DNA of 64,000 nt from Flavobacterium pectinovorum. GTDB taxonomy: Bacteria > Bacteroidota > Bacteroidia > Flavobacteriales > Flavobacteriaceae. The notes beneath the pieces are model-generated. The model was not told where the DNA came from. It searched no databases and saw only the letters and a program-made list of their open reading frames with translations. Position 1 is the stretch's first letter. Each line of letters starts with the position of its first letter. The translations under genes and the position numbers were made by a program. The stretch lies in NCBI RefSeq assembly GCF_006438875.1, contig NZ_RCZH01000002.1, positions 35,855-99,854 of the forward strand. Direction: 5' to 3'. Below are positions 23,038 to 30,983 of the stretch, piece after piece.

Positions 23038-23622
23038 CTAATTATTTTTTAGAGATTTAAAATTTTTGGCTTCTTGAATCCACTGTGTTAATTGACCAAC
23101 GCATAACGATTTTTTCTTGCGGACATAACCGTACGTTACGTTTAGTTTCTCGGCAACTTCTTCCATTGATTTAATGGTAAAACTCAACTTCAACAATTCC
23201 TGACATTTTTCGCCCAGTTTCTGGAACATGGTGTCAAAAAGCTGTTGTTTTTCGTCAAATTCTTCTGTTTGCCCAATTAATTCCAGTGCAGATTCATTCA
23301 TAGATACCGCATCTTCATTTATTGTTACCCCTTTATTTGATGTTTTTTTCAATTCGTTGAGCCATTTTCTTTTACACAATAAAAAAAAGTAAGCATCAAA
23401 CGGACAAGTCAGTTGTAGTGTATTGGCTTTGGCCTGATTAAAAAGCAATATCATGACTTCCTGAACCACATCCTGTGCATGCTCTTTATCGCCGGAATTA
23501 TTCATAATGAACATAACGACCTTAGGAACAAACTTTTTGTAAATCGTCTGAATGATTGCCGAGTCATTTGCGGCAAGTCCTTCAATATACATTTGGTCAG
23601 GATGAATTTTACTTTTTCCCAT
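23038..23622 (-). CDS. ECF-type sigma-70 factor
   Basis: 194 residues from ATG 23622; a longer open frame to 23694 adds 24 hydrophobic residues unlike a sigma factor and is rejected. Region 2 has YKKFVPKVVMFIMNNSGDKE and AQDVVQEVMILLFNQ, then a DAYFFLLCKRKWLNELKK stretch. Region 4 has LSFTIKSMEEVAEKLNVTYG and YVRKKKSLCVGQL (HTH). No region 1 or 3, as expected for ECF. It likely recognises the three GGGTAACAAT-N12-TTGATATA elements nearby (inference). Confidence 0.88.
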   Translation of the reverse strand: MGKSKIHPDQMYIEGLAANDSAIIQTIYKKFVPKVVMFIMNNSGDKEHAQDVVQEVMILLFNQAKANTLQLTCPFDAYFFLLCKRKWLNELKKTSNKGVTINEDAVSMNESALELIGQTEEFDEKQQLFDTMFQKLGEKCQELLKLSFTIKSMEEVAEKLNVTYGYVRKKKSLCVGQLTQWIQEAKNFKSLKNN

Positions 23623-23678
23623 AAAAAACTTTTTGTTAGCTAATTTAAAAAACAATTGTAAATAAATCTTACATAATA

Positions 23679-23708
23679 GGGTAACAATTAACAAATCAAG
23701 TTGATATA
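23679..23708 (+). promoter_or_regulatory. Putative ECF-sigma promoter element, copy 1
   Basis: GGGTAACAAT (23679-23688), 12 nt, TTGATATA (23701-23708). Points rightwards, away from the sigma gene, towards the small gene at 24036. GTAAC is a common -35 core for ECF factors. Confidence 0.6.
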
Positions 23709-23751
23709 ACGTAACAAAAGTCTTTTAGCATTAATAAAATGCAATATAAGA

Positions 23752-24003
23752 GATGGCACACGGATTAGACGGATTGAACCGATTTACACTGATTCTTTAT
23801 TTATTAATTCGTGCTCATTCGTGCAATTTGTGGCAAAAGAAATGGCACACAGATTAAACAGATTGAACAGATTCACACCGTGTTTCATTAGTTTTCTAAT
23901 TTAAAATTTGCGCTAATTTGTGGAATTTGTGGCAAAAAAGAAATGGCACACGGATTTCTTGATTTAATAATTCGTGCTCATTCGTGAATTCGTGGCGAAA
24001 AAA
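23752..24003. repeat. Three copies of the GGCACACGGATT/ATTTGTGGC repeat
   Basis: GGCACACGGATTAGACGGAT, GGCACACAGATTAAACAGAT and GGCACACGGATTTCTTGATT each start a unit of 60-100 bp that ends in CATTCGTG or TTTGTGGC(A/G). This fills the sigma/24036 intergenic region; no gene seen. Confidence 0.8.
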
Positions 24004-24035
24004 ACCTTTTGACAAACAATCAAAAATTAAAAGAA

Positions 24036-24335
24036 ATGGAAACGTATCAATTTACAAACGAAAAAACCTTAAATAAATTTAACGAAATGATTGCAGCCAA
24101 AAAACGCAATGGTTTTGTAATCATTGAACATAACGAAAAATTACCCTACGTGGTTTTATCCAAAGAAAAAAAGACTATTAATCATTTCTTTCACCTCTTT
24201 CTTACCTGCATCACATTTGGACTTTGGACAATTGTCTGGCTGTATTTGATTGTTACGCTTTCGCAGAAAAAAAACATTCTTGTTGCTGTAGACGAAGACG
24301 GAAACTTGTTTGAAGACAAATGCCTTTCGGAATAA
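24036..24335 (+). CDS. Small membrane protein of the sigma-linked cluster
   Basis: 99 residues from ATG 24036; a TTG nine codons upstream is less likely. The cytosolic-looking N-terminal 45 residues contain FVIIEHNEKLPYVVLSKE. Then comes a helix or helical hairpin (FFHLFLTCITFGLWTIVWLYLIVTL) and an acidic tail (AVDEDGNLFED). Family not recognised. A GGGTAACAAT element lies about 330 bp upstream and two more directly downstream, so it may belong to the sigma regulon. Confidence 0.6.
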   Translation: METYQFTNEKTLNKFNEMIAAKKRNGFVIIEHNEKLPYVVLSKEKKTINHFFHLFLTCITFGLWTIVWLYLIVTLSQKKNILVAVDEDGNLFEDKCLSE

Positions 24336-24357
24336 ATTAAAAAAAAATAAAAAACCG

Positions 24358-24387
24358 GGGTAACAATTTTACACACCAGTTGATATA
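24358..24387 (+). promoter_or_regulatory. Putative ECF-sigma promoter element, copy 2
   Basis: GGGTAACAAT (24358-24367), 12 nt, TTGATATA (24380-24387), 22 bp after the small membrane protein gene and 149 bp before the lipoprotein gene. Confidence 0.65.
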
Positions 24388-24426
24388 GCAATATAAAACA
24401 CGTTCAAAAAATAATTTCAAAAACAA

Positions 24427-24456
24427 GGGTAACAATATCAAACCCAAATTGATATA
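24427..24456 (+). promoter_or_regulatory. Putative ECF-sigma promoter element, copy 3
   Basis: GGGTAACAAT (24427-24436), 12 nt, TTGATATA (24449-24456), about 80 bp before the lipoprotein start. It is 69 bp after copy 2, and the flanking bases (CAAnATAAA after the second box) are also similar. Confidence 0.7.
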
Positions 24457-24535
24457 ACAACATAAATACAATTAACAACCAAATCTGAAAAACCGCCTGA
24501 TAGTAATCAGGACAGATTTATAAAAACTAGAAATC

Positions 24536-25522
24536 ATGAACACAAATTTCAAAAAATTAGGAGTTTTATCTTTATTAGTAATCACTTTTGCAAGTTGCAG
24601 TACAAGCGACGGCGACGATAACAATCTTGTTCTTCCTCCATCTGGAGCGGCGTTTAAAGGAATTACCGAAAAGGGAATTAAGAAAAACACGCAAAACTTT
24701 ACCATTACAGCCGGAACAGGTGTTGTAACCATAACATCTGCAAAAGGGGTAAAACTAAACATTCCGGGAGACTGTTTAACTAAAAACGGAATTGCCGTAA
24801 CCGGAGCTGTTGATATTGAATACATCGAACTTTTTGACAAAGGAAATATGTTGATCACCAACAAACCAACAATGGGAATCACGGCTGACGGAAAGAAAAA
24901 CTTACTGATTTCGGGCGGAGAATTCTTTATCAAAGCCACGCAAGGCGGAGTTGAACTTAAAACTACTTGTTACATGACCATGGTTGTTCCGGCAGCTTTA
25001 ACAGATGGTGTAGACAATACAATGACTTTATGGAATGGTAAAGTTGATGATAGAGGAGAATTGGCCTGGGAACAGCCTAAACCAAACGCTGACGGAGCTG
25101 GAGGAAAAGGAGGCGTTCAAGGCGAAGGATCTAATTATTATGTAACTTTTGGAAACTTTGGATGGACAAACGTAGACCGTTTTTACAGTGATCCAAGACC
25201 AAAAACAACTCTTCTTGCAGACGCTCCTGAAGGTTACGACAACAACAATAGCGCAATTTACTTATCATACGATGGCGAAGGAACAAATGCACTTGCTAAA
25301 CTGGACACTTATACGCCTGCTGGATTATTTAGCGAACACTACGGTCAAATCCCAATTGGTTTAGCGTGTCATGTGATTTTCGTTACCGAATCTAATGGAC
25401 AATGGCGCTATGCAATCAAAGCTGTAACCGTTGCTGCCAACGATGTTTACACCTTTACTCTTGCCGAAACAACAGTTGGCACAGAAGCTCAACTGGTAGC
25501 AGCGATCAATGCTATTCAGTAA
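24536..25522 (+). CDS. Surface or periplasmic lipoprotein, function unknown
   Basis: 328 residues. Lipoprotein signal with lipobox TFASC (Cys21) followed by STSDGDDN, a flexible acidic start that resembles the Bacteroidota lipoprotein export signal for surface display. The body is beta-rich (GTGVVTITSAKGVKLNIPGD, LLISGGEFFIKATQGGVEL), reminiscent of ZU5-like or carboxypeptidase-regulatory-like folds. A Gly-rich linker lies at about 185-200. Two sigma-type elements lie directly upstream and a terminator follows, so it is probably a monocistronic target of the ECF factor. Confidence 0.7.
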   Translation: MNTNFKKLGVLSLLVITFASCSTSDGDDNNLVLPPSGAAFKGITEKGIKKNTQNFTITAGTGVVTITSAKGVKLNIPGDCLTKNGIAVTGAVDIEYIELFDKGNMLITNKPTMGITADGKKNLLISGGEFFIKATQGGVELKTTCYMTMVVPAALTDGVDNTMTLWNGKVDDRGELAWEQPKPNADGAGGKGGVQGEGSNYYVTFGNFGWTNVDRFYSDPRPKTTLLADAPEGYDNNNSAIYLSYDGEGTNALAKLDTYTPAGLFSEHYGQIPIGLACHVIFVTESNGQWRYAIKAVTVAANDVYTFTLAETTVGTEAQLVAAINAIQ

Positions 25523-25541
25523 CTTACAAAATACTTTTAAG

Positions 25542-25573
25542 AAAAAGTGATGATTTGCTCATCACTTTTTTTT
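25542..25573 (+). terminator. Intrinsic terminator after the lipoprotein gene
   Basis: AAAAAGTGATGA / TCATCACTTTTTTTT with a short loop and U-tract, 20 nt after the stop. Confidence 0.85.
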
Positions 25574-25616
25574 ACATTTAATCCAGTTTTCAAATTAATT
25601 CTGATGATTTTCAGAA

Positions 25617-25690
25617 GCTAATCCTGCTATTCGTTGCAATCTTTTATGCCGAACCCCGGCACAAAAGGATTTCCACTACTATCAGGGCTA
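25617..25690. repeat. AGCnnATCCTGCTATTC...ATCAGGGCTA intergenic repeat
   Basis: AGCTAATCCTGCTATTCGTTG, AATCTTTTATGCC / GGCACAAAAGGATT stem, then CCACTACTATCAGGGCTA. The reverse orientation of the same arrangement is at 37076-37200. It may be a structured RNA or REP-like element; the Rfam Flavo-1 motif is one candidate. Confidence 0.6.
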
Positions 25691-25704
25691 AAAAACCTCT
25701 AGTT

Positions 25705-27657
25705 ATGAAACCACTATCGTCTATTTTCTTTATTCTATTCTCTATTCTCGCAATAGGACAAACCAAAGTAAAAGACACCATAACCCGAAGAGCCAATATT
25801 GGTTTTATCCAAAACGGAAACGTTGTTACTTATAAGCCGGAAACTCCGCCATTAATTCCAATTGCGGGCGCGCCAAAACCAAGTTATTCTTATTTATGGG
25901 AACTTGGTGACGGACATTACAGCAAAGAAGCCGAACCGAAACATGTCTATAAAAACAAAGGAACATACACCACAAGACTTGCCGTAACCAATAATTACGA
26001 CAACGGAAAACCTCCTGCAACGCGACCAAAAAAAGTTGCCATAAACGACATTACGGATACTAATTATAAAGACATTGCATCGATCGAAGATCAAAACGGA
26101 TTTGCAATCCTAAAAAACTGCGATCCAATTCCGGATCAGGAAATGATAGTTGTAGTAAGTTATCAAAATCTCGAAAACTATGTTTCAAGCGGAAAGCTTT
26201 ATCTTTTTTACAATGAAAAACAATTCAAAACTAACAACTTCGAATTAGTCGATTTTCGAACCTATGCAAATGAACGTGAAGTACAAGAAAAAACCGTCGC
26301 TTCTGTAGACGATTTAGACGATAAAAATTCCTATTTGGCTTCAGCCGAAAACAATTTCAAAACCAAAAAATACAGAAATACAACTACCGAAGAAGATCTT
26401 GACGCTTCCTTATTAGAAGCCAATAAATTATATCATAATGTGTCGGTTCTGGAATTTGACGATGCAAACCCAAGCGAAACCCGAAATGTATTTTATACTT
26501 TTAAAACTACTCCCGAAATGATTAAAGATACCAGCGCAACAGTTACCATGCGCGGAATTTTTGTCCCAAACAGAAGTTATAAAAACCACAAAATAAAAAA
26601 TCTCGAAATGGAAATTGTAACTTCTCACGATCCCAACAAAATGGGTTCTAACGGAAGTTTTATCAATTATAGATTAGTTCGTTTTAAACGAGTGAATTTT
26701 AAAACCCGTTTTCAGAACAACGGCGAAGGTCCGGCGAGAATGATCCGGCTTGAAACAGATATTCCGGATATGTTTGACAAAAAAACATTTCAGGTAGAAG
26801 ATATGTATCCCAAATGTCCAATTTGTCCAAAAGGCGAAGAACCAACCGTAAGTTGTCTTGATACCATTATCAAACAAAAACAGATTTTCTTTACGTTCAA
26901 AAACATTTATTTGCCCGGAAGCGAACAAAAAAATGTACACGAAAAAGACAGCACAAAAGGTTTTGTCAAATACTCCATGAAATTTACTGAAGACTTTCAT
27001 AAAGTAAAAACCAGAAGCCGTACCTCCATTATTTTTGATAAAAACGAACCTATAATTACCAATTATGCCACTACCCGATTTTTACCCGGAATTTCGATTG
27101 GTGCAAAAGCGGGTTATAATCTATATCCTAATTTAGAAAAATCAACGAGTTATTTTGTGGGTGCAACCATTTCGCCTTTTAAATCATATCGCTTTTACTG
27201 GCAAGCCGAATGGTTAAATGCGTTGAATAAATACGACAGTGGCACCACTATAGTTAGTCAGAATGTGGTAAACCCAAATGGCGTAAAACAATTTCAACGC
27301 ACCACAACGACAATCGAAAACAAAAATGTAAACTGGGAAATTCCGCTTTTACTGCGATATAATATTAATACCTATATTGGAATTGGCGCGGGAATTCAGG
27401 CGAATTTTGATGTTTCATCTGAACAAACAAAAACTAAAAAGATCGAAAGTTTTGAAGGCGGAACGGATCAATTTTTAATGGATACCCAGACAAAATCAAA
27501 CTCGGTTAAAAACTCCTTTGGCAATTTAAAAACAGGTCTTTTGTTTGATTTAACCGCTGGTTTTGCCCGAATTGGTCCAAGTTTAGGCGCTCGTTATGTG
27601 ATTAATTTCGAACAGAATTTCAACTATTTCCAGCTTTACGGAATCTGGAAGTTTTAA
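25705..27657 (+). CDS. PKD-domain outer-membrane barrel protein
   Basis: 650 residues. Signal peptide (PLSSIFFILFSILAIGQ). A PKD-type Ig domain at about residues 55-115 shows YLWELGDGHYSKEAEPKHVY and KNKGTYTTRLAVTN. Middle beta-rich DUF11-like region, with a short CPICPKGEEPTVSC insert. The last 190 residues alternate strands typical of an outer-membrane porin-like barrel (GISIGAKAGYNLYP, GIGAGIQANFDVSS) and end in Phe (IWKF). Probably a surface-exposed beta-barrel with an adhesion domain. It precedes the TPR-CHAT gene by 132 bp, a gap that contains a perfect inverted repeat. Confidence 0.7.
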   Translation: MKPLSSIFFILFSILAIGQTKVKDTITRRANIGFIQNGNVVTYKPETPPLIPIAGAPKPSYSYLWELGDGHYSKEAEPKHVYKNKGTYTTRLAVTNNYDNGKPPATRPKKVAINDITDTNYKDIASIEDQNGFAILKNCDPIPDQEMIVVVSYQNLENYVSSGKLYLFYNEKQFKTNNFELVDFRTYANEREVQEKTVASVDDLDDKNSYLASAENNFKTKKYRNTTTEEDLDASLLEANKLYHNVSVLEFDDANPSETRNVFYTFKTTPEMIKDTSATVTMRGIFVPNRSYKNHKIKNLEMEIVTSHDPNKMGSNGSFINYRLVRFKRVNFKTRFQNNGEGPARMIRLETDIPDMFDKKTFQVEDMYPKCPICPKGEEPTVSCLDTIIKQKQIFFTFKNIYLPGSEQKNVHEKDSTKGFVKYSMKFTEDFHKVKTRSRTSIIFDKNEPIITNYATTRFLPGISIGAKAGYNLYPNLEKSTSYFVGATISPFKSYRFYWQAEWLNALNKYDSGTTIVSQNVVNPNGVKQFQRTTTTIENKNVNWEIPLLLRYNINTYIGIGAGIQANFDVSSEQTKTKKIESFEGGTDQFLMDTQTKSNSVKNSFGNLKTGLLFDLTAGFARIGPSLGARYVINFEQNFNYFQLYGIWKF

Positions 27658-27678
27658 GAATTATACAAAGACAAAAGT

Positions 27679-27778
27679 TCGCCACGAATTTCACAAATTT
27701 TCACAAATACAGGCGGCTAAATAAAGCGCAAATCAAACTAAAAAATAATTCGTGAAAATTTGTGAAATTCGTGGCGAA
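27679..27778. repeat. Perfect 27-bp inverted repeat (CCACGAATT family)
   Basis: Arms at 27679-27705 and 27752-27778 (starting TTCGCCACGAATTTCACAAA) are exact reverse complements around a loop of about 46 nt. Same family as 45524-45604 and 63842-63897. Ends 11 bp before the next start codon. Confidence 0.85.
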
Positions 27779-27789
27779 AAAACTTTAAT

Positions 27790-30453
27790 ATGATAAAACT
27801 ATATTGCTATATTTTATTCTTTTCAACTCTAATTTCATTCGGGCAGCGATCTGCTTCGGAAGAAGATAAACTCTATAATGCGGTTGATGCTTTTGTGTCG
27901 AATCCTTCGGCGAAAGCCATAGAAAACCTGAGCAATATTGAATCTGATTTTTGGAGAAATTCAAAATCTAAAACCAAAGACGAACTTCTTGCCATTGTGG
28001 TTTTAAACTGCAATAAAGCGTATTATGAGAATCAATTCGGGCAAACCGAAAAAGCCATTGCGAGTTATGAAAAAGCATGGCAAATTTATCAGAAAAATAA
28101 ACTCGCAAATTATGATATTATCGAATTTTGCCTGAAACCTTTAGGTAATTTATATACAGTTTTGGGCGATTATGATAGCGCTGAAAACACGATCAAGCAA
28201 TACTTTTATATTATAAATACTTCCAAAAATTATCCTGATGCTCCAAAGCAAAAATTTGCTGCGATTCTTAATTTGTCAAATGTGTATCAGAGTTCCGGCA
28301 AGATTTCTTTGGCAATCGAATTATTAGAAAATACTCTGAAAACAGAGAAACTATCGAATGCGCAAAAAGGAATTTTATGGAATAATTTGGGAAATAGTTA
28401 TTTGTTGAGTGCTACAGGAAATTTAATGAGACCTGAAACACATCAAAATGCCCAAAAAGCATTTATATCGGCTGTTTCATATCTCAAAAACGAAAAAAAT
28501 CAAACAGAAACTTTATCCAATTCTTATCGAAATCTCTCCGTTCTTAACCGCCAAAGGCAAAACTTTGAAATTGCCAATTCTTATTTAGAAAAAGCAGAAA
28601 GGTTATTTTTAGAAACGAATAAACAACCGAGAAAAATAGCAAAACTGTATTACGAAAAAGCTTTATTGTTTTTTGATGAACAAAAATATGAGGAAAGCGA
28701 AAAGCTGATTCTGACTATTTTTAAAATTCTGATTCCGAATTATAATTCAAAAAATAAGCTTCCTAATCAAAATGAATTATACGCTGAAACTGTTTTAATT
28801 GATATTCTGGATTTACAGGCAGAAATCTTCTCTAAACAAAATCAACCCAAAAAAACACTTGAAGCTTATAAACTTTCCTTTTATATCGAAGATTTATTGA
28901 TGAACGGATTGATTTATGAAAATTCCAAAATCATATCTCAAGTCCGCGCCAGAAATCGTACTGAAAAATGTATTTCTATTTATGATCGTTTGTATCATGA
29001 AGAAAATAAAACCGAATATCTGGAACAAGCTTTTCAATTAGCAGAAAGAACAAAATCAGGGATTTTAAAAAGTTACCGCTCGAATATTAAAAACGCTTCC
29101 GCAGAAGAGAAAAAGCTTTTACATGAACTTCAAACTTTAAATAATAACATTTTAAAAGAGCAACAAAAAGGAAATTCTGCTAACATTTCGAACATCAATA
29201 AAGCCATAAAAAAGCAAAATGAATTGATGCTTTCGCTGAAGAAAATTCAATCTGAAAATCCAAATTACATTCCTGAAAATTGTGATTTTAAAATGCTATT
29301 ATCAAAACTAGAAAAAGATAAAGCCATGATGCTTTATTACCTAATGGGATCTGAAAATCTGTATTTTTTCATTTTACAAAATAACCAAATTGCTTTAAAT
29401 CATATCAACATCACTCATCTTGCAATTCCTAGAATTGTACAGTTTATAGATTATTTTAATAGCCCCGATGCTATTATAAATGACATCTCAGGTTATAATC
29501 ATTACGGAAACGACGTTTATAATTTATTAAAAATGCCTGGTAATTCTGTTTATCAAAACCTCATCATTGTTCCTGATGGAATTTTGAATTTCCTGCCTTT
29601 CGAAGCTTTGATTACTCAGGAATCTTCTACAACAAATTTTGCAAAAATGCATTATTTATTGAATGATTTCAAGATTGGATATAATACTTCGGCGAATATT
29701 TATCTGAATTCTAAACCTAATTCAAAATCTGAAAAAACAGTTTTGGGCGTTTTTCCTATTTTCGAAAAAACACCGTTTGAATTGGGTTATTCTAAGAATG
29801 AACTGGAAGCTATTAAAAGTAATTTTAAAGGGAAATATTTAGAAAATTCAAATGCAACTTTTAGCAATTTCAAGAAGAGTGCAGATAAATATTCTATTTT
29901 ACATTTAAGTACACACGCTTCTTCGGGAGATATTGAAACACCGGCAAGTATTAAATTTTACGATCAGGAAATCTTATATTCGGAATTGTACAATTTAAAT
30001 ATCAATCCTGATTTAGTGGTTTTAAGTGCCTGCGAAACCGGAATTGGAAAACTCTACAAAGCCGAAGGCGCAATGAGTGTTGCAAGAGGTTTTCAGTTTG
30101 CAGGAGCTCAGAATTTATTGTTTTCTTTATGGAAAGTAAACGATTATACAACATCGGTTTTTATGGCTGATTTTTATAAAAACATTAAAAATGATGTTCC
30201 TTATTTTGAAGCTAATACAAATGCTAAACTTGATTTTTTAAACGACAAATCTATTTCAAATGCTAAAAAATCGCCTTACTATTGGAGTTCTTTCGTTTAT
30301 TACGGTTCAATTTCATCAGAAGAGAAATCAACAAATTATATCTTTTACATCATTAGTTTATTGACTGTAATTGGTTTATTTTTGATTTTCAATCCCTATC
30401 GAAAATGGAAAATCTTCACGAGGTTCTCAAAAAAGAGAAATACAAAAAAATAA
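27790..30453 (+). CDS. Exported, membrane-anchored TPR-CHAT protease-like protein
   Basis: 887 residues. Signal peptide (CYILFFSTLISFGQ). At least six TPR units between about 60 and 420 (GQTEKAIASYEKAW, GDYDSAENTIKQYF, and others). A helical linker with heptads follows (about 420-500). The C-terminal CHAT (caspase-like) domain has the catalytic pair His709 in LHLSTHASSGD and Cys748 in VLSACETGIG, followed by GAMSVARGFQFAGA and LWKVND. A membrane helix near the end (FYIISLLTVIGLFLIF) is followed by a basic tail. The catalytic domain would therefore face the periplasm. Both catalytic residues are present; substrate unknown. The last 49 nt overlap a retropepsin-like gene. Confidence 0.85.
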   Translation: MIKLYCYILFFSTLISFGQRSASEEDKLYNAVDAFVSNPSAKAIENLSNIESDFWRNSKSKTKDELLAIVVLNCNKAYYENQFGQTEKAIASYEKAWQIYQKNKLANYDIIEFCLKPLGNLYTVLGDYDSAENTIKQYFYIINTSKNYPDAPKQKFAAILNLSNVYQSSGKISLAIELLENTLKTEKLSNAQKGILWNNLGNSYLLSATGNLMRPETHQNAQKAFISAVSYLKNEKNQTETLSNSYRNLSVLNRQRQNFEIANSYLEKAERLFLETNKQPRKIAKLYYEKALLFFDEQKYEESEKLILTIFKILIPNYNSKNKLPNQNELYAETVLIDILDLQAEIFSKQNQPKKTLEAYKLSFYIEDLLMNGLIYENSKIISQVRARNRTEKCISIYDRLYHEENKTEYLEQAFQLAERTKSGILKSYRSNIKNASAEEKKLLHELQTLNNNILKEQQKGNSANISNINKAIKKQNELMLSLKKIQSENPNYIPENCDFKMLLSKLEKDKAMMLYYLMGSENLYFFILQNNQIALNHINITHLAIPRIVQFIDYFNSPDAIINDISGYNHYGNDVYNLLKMPGNSVYQNLIIVPDGILNFLPFEALITQESSTTNFAKMHYLLNDFKIGYNTSANIYLNSKPNSKSEKTVLGVFPIFEKTPFELGYSKNELEAIKSNFKGKYLENSNATFSNFKKSADKYSILHLSTHASSGDIETPASIKFYDQEILYSELYNLNINPDLVVLSACETGIGKLYKAEGAMSVARGFQFAGAQNLLFSLWKVNDYTTSVFMADFYKNIKNDVPYFEANTNAKLDFLNDKSISNAKKSPYYWSSFVYYGSISSEEKSTNYIFYIISLLTVIGLFLIFNPYRKWKIFTRFSKKRNTKK

Positions 30454-30845
30454 AATTCAAAGTTACCAAGACGCAACACCTTTTAGTAAAAGCCAAAATC
30501 AATGGCGTTTCAGGGAACTTTATTTTAGATACGGGAGCGTCGAATTCCTGCATTGGATTTGAAAGCATCGAACGCTTTGAATTGACAGCAAAAAAGTCAA
30601 AAACCAAAGCTTCGGGCGCTGGAGGAACCGGAATGAAAACACAGATTTCAGCACATAATAAGTTAGAACTTGGAAGTTGGAAAAACACGAACTTTGGTAT
30701 TGTAATTTTTGATCTTTCGCATGTCAATGAAGCTTTGGAATCTTTTAAGGCAAAACCTGTTCATGGTATTATTGGTGCAGATGTTTTGCTACAAGGAAAG
30801 GCAATTATAGATTATTACAATCATTGTTTGTATCTTAAAATATAA
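30405..30845 (+). CDS. Retropepsin-like aspartic protease
   Basis: 146 residues. The catalytic triad motif is FILDTGASNSC (Asp42-Thr-Gly). The companion strand-loop near the C-terminus is HGIIGADVLLQGKAIIDY, as in clan AA single-lobe proteases, which work as dimers. A Gly-rich flap-like segment lies at about residues 66-72 (GAGGTG). No signal peptide is visible, so the product seems cytoplasmic. It overlaps the TPR-CHAT gene by 49 nt in another frame, so expression is coupled. The start could be an internal codon, but the ATG at 30405 keeps the N-terminal strands. Confidence 0.8.
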   Translation: MENLHEVLKKEKYKKIKFKVTKTQHLLVKAKINGVSGNFILDTGASNSCIGFESIERFELTAKKSKTKASGAGGTGMKTQISAHNKLELGSWKNTNFGIVIFDLSHVNEALESFKAKPVHGIIGADVLLQGKAIIDYYNHCLYLKI

Positions 30846-30928
30846 TTGTAAATACCATCTTCAAATTAAGAGATTAAGGGTCATAGAACTAAATTCTTTG
30901 ATTTTTAACAATAATAACTTTATATTTA

Positions 30929-30956
30929 TTGACATTGGTTTTTTTCTATATATTTG
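30929..30956 (+). promoter_or_regulatory. Bacteroidota-type promoter of the SprB-like adhesin gene
   Basis: TTG (30929-30931), 17 nt, TATATTTG (30949-30956, matching TAnnTTTG), 27 bp before the ATG at 30984. The spacer is slightly shorter than usual. Confidence 0.5.
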
Positions 30957-30983
30957 TTAAAACATTTTAACAATCCTATACGT

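Noticed and set aside
23623..23694. N-terminal extension of the ECF sigma factor
   Set aside because: Adds 24 hydrophobic residues not expected for a sigma factor, and the upstream DNA contains the GGGTAACAAT element.
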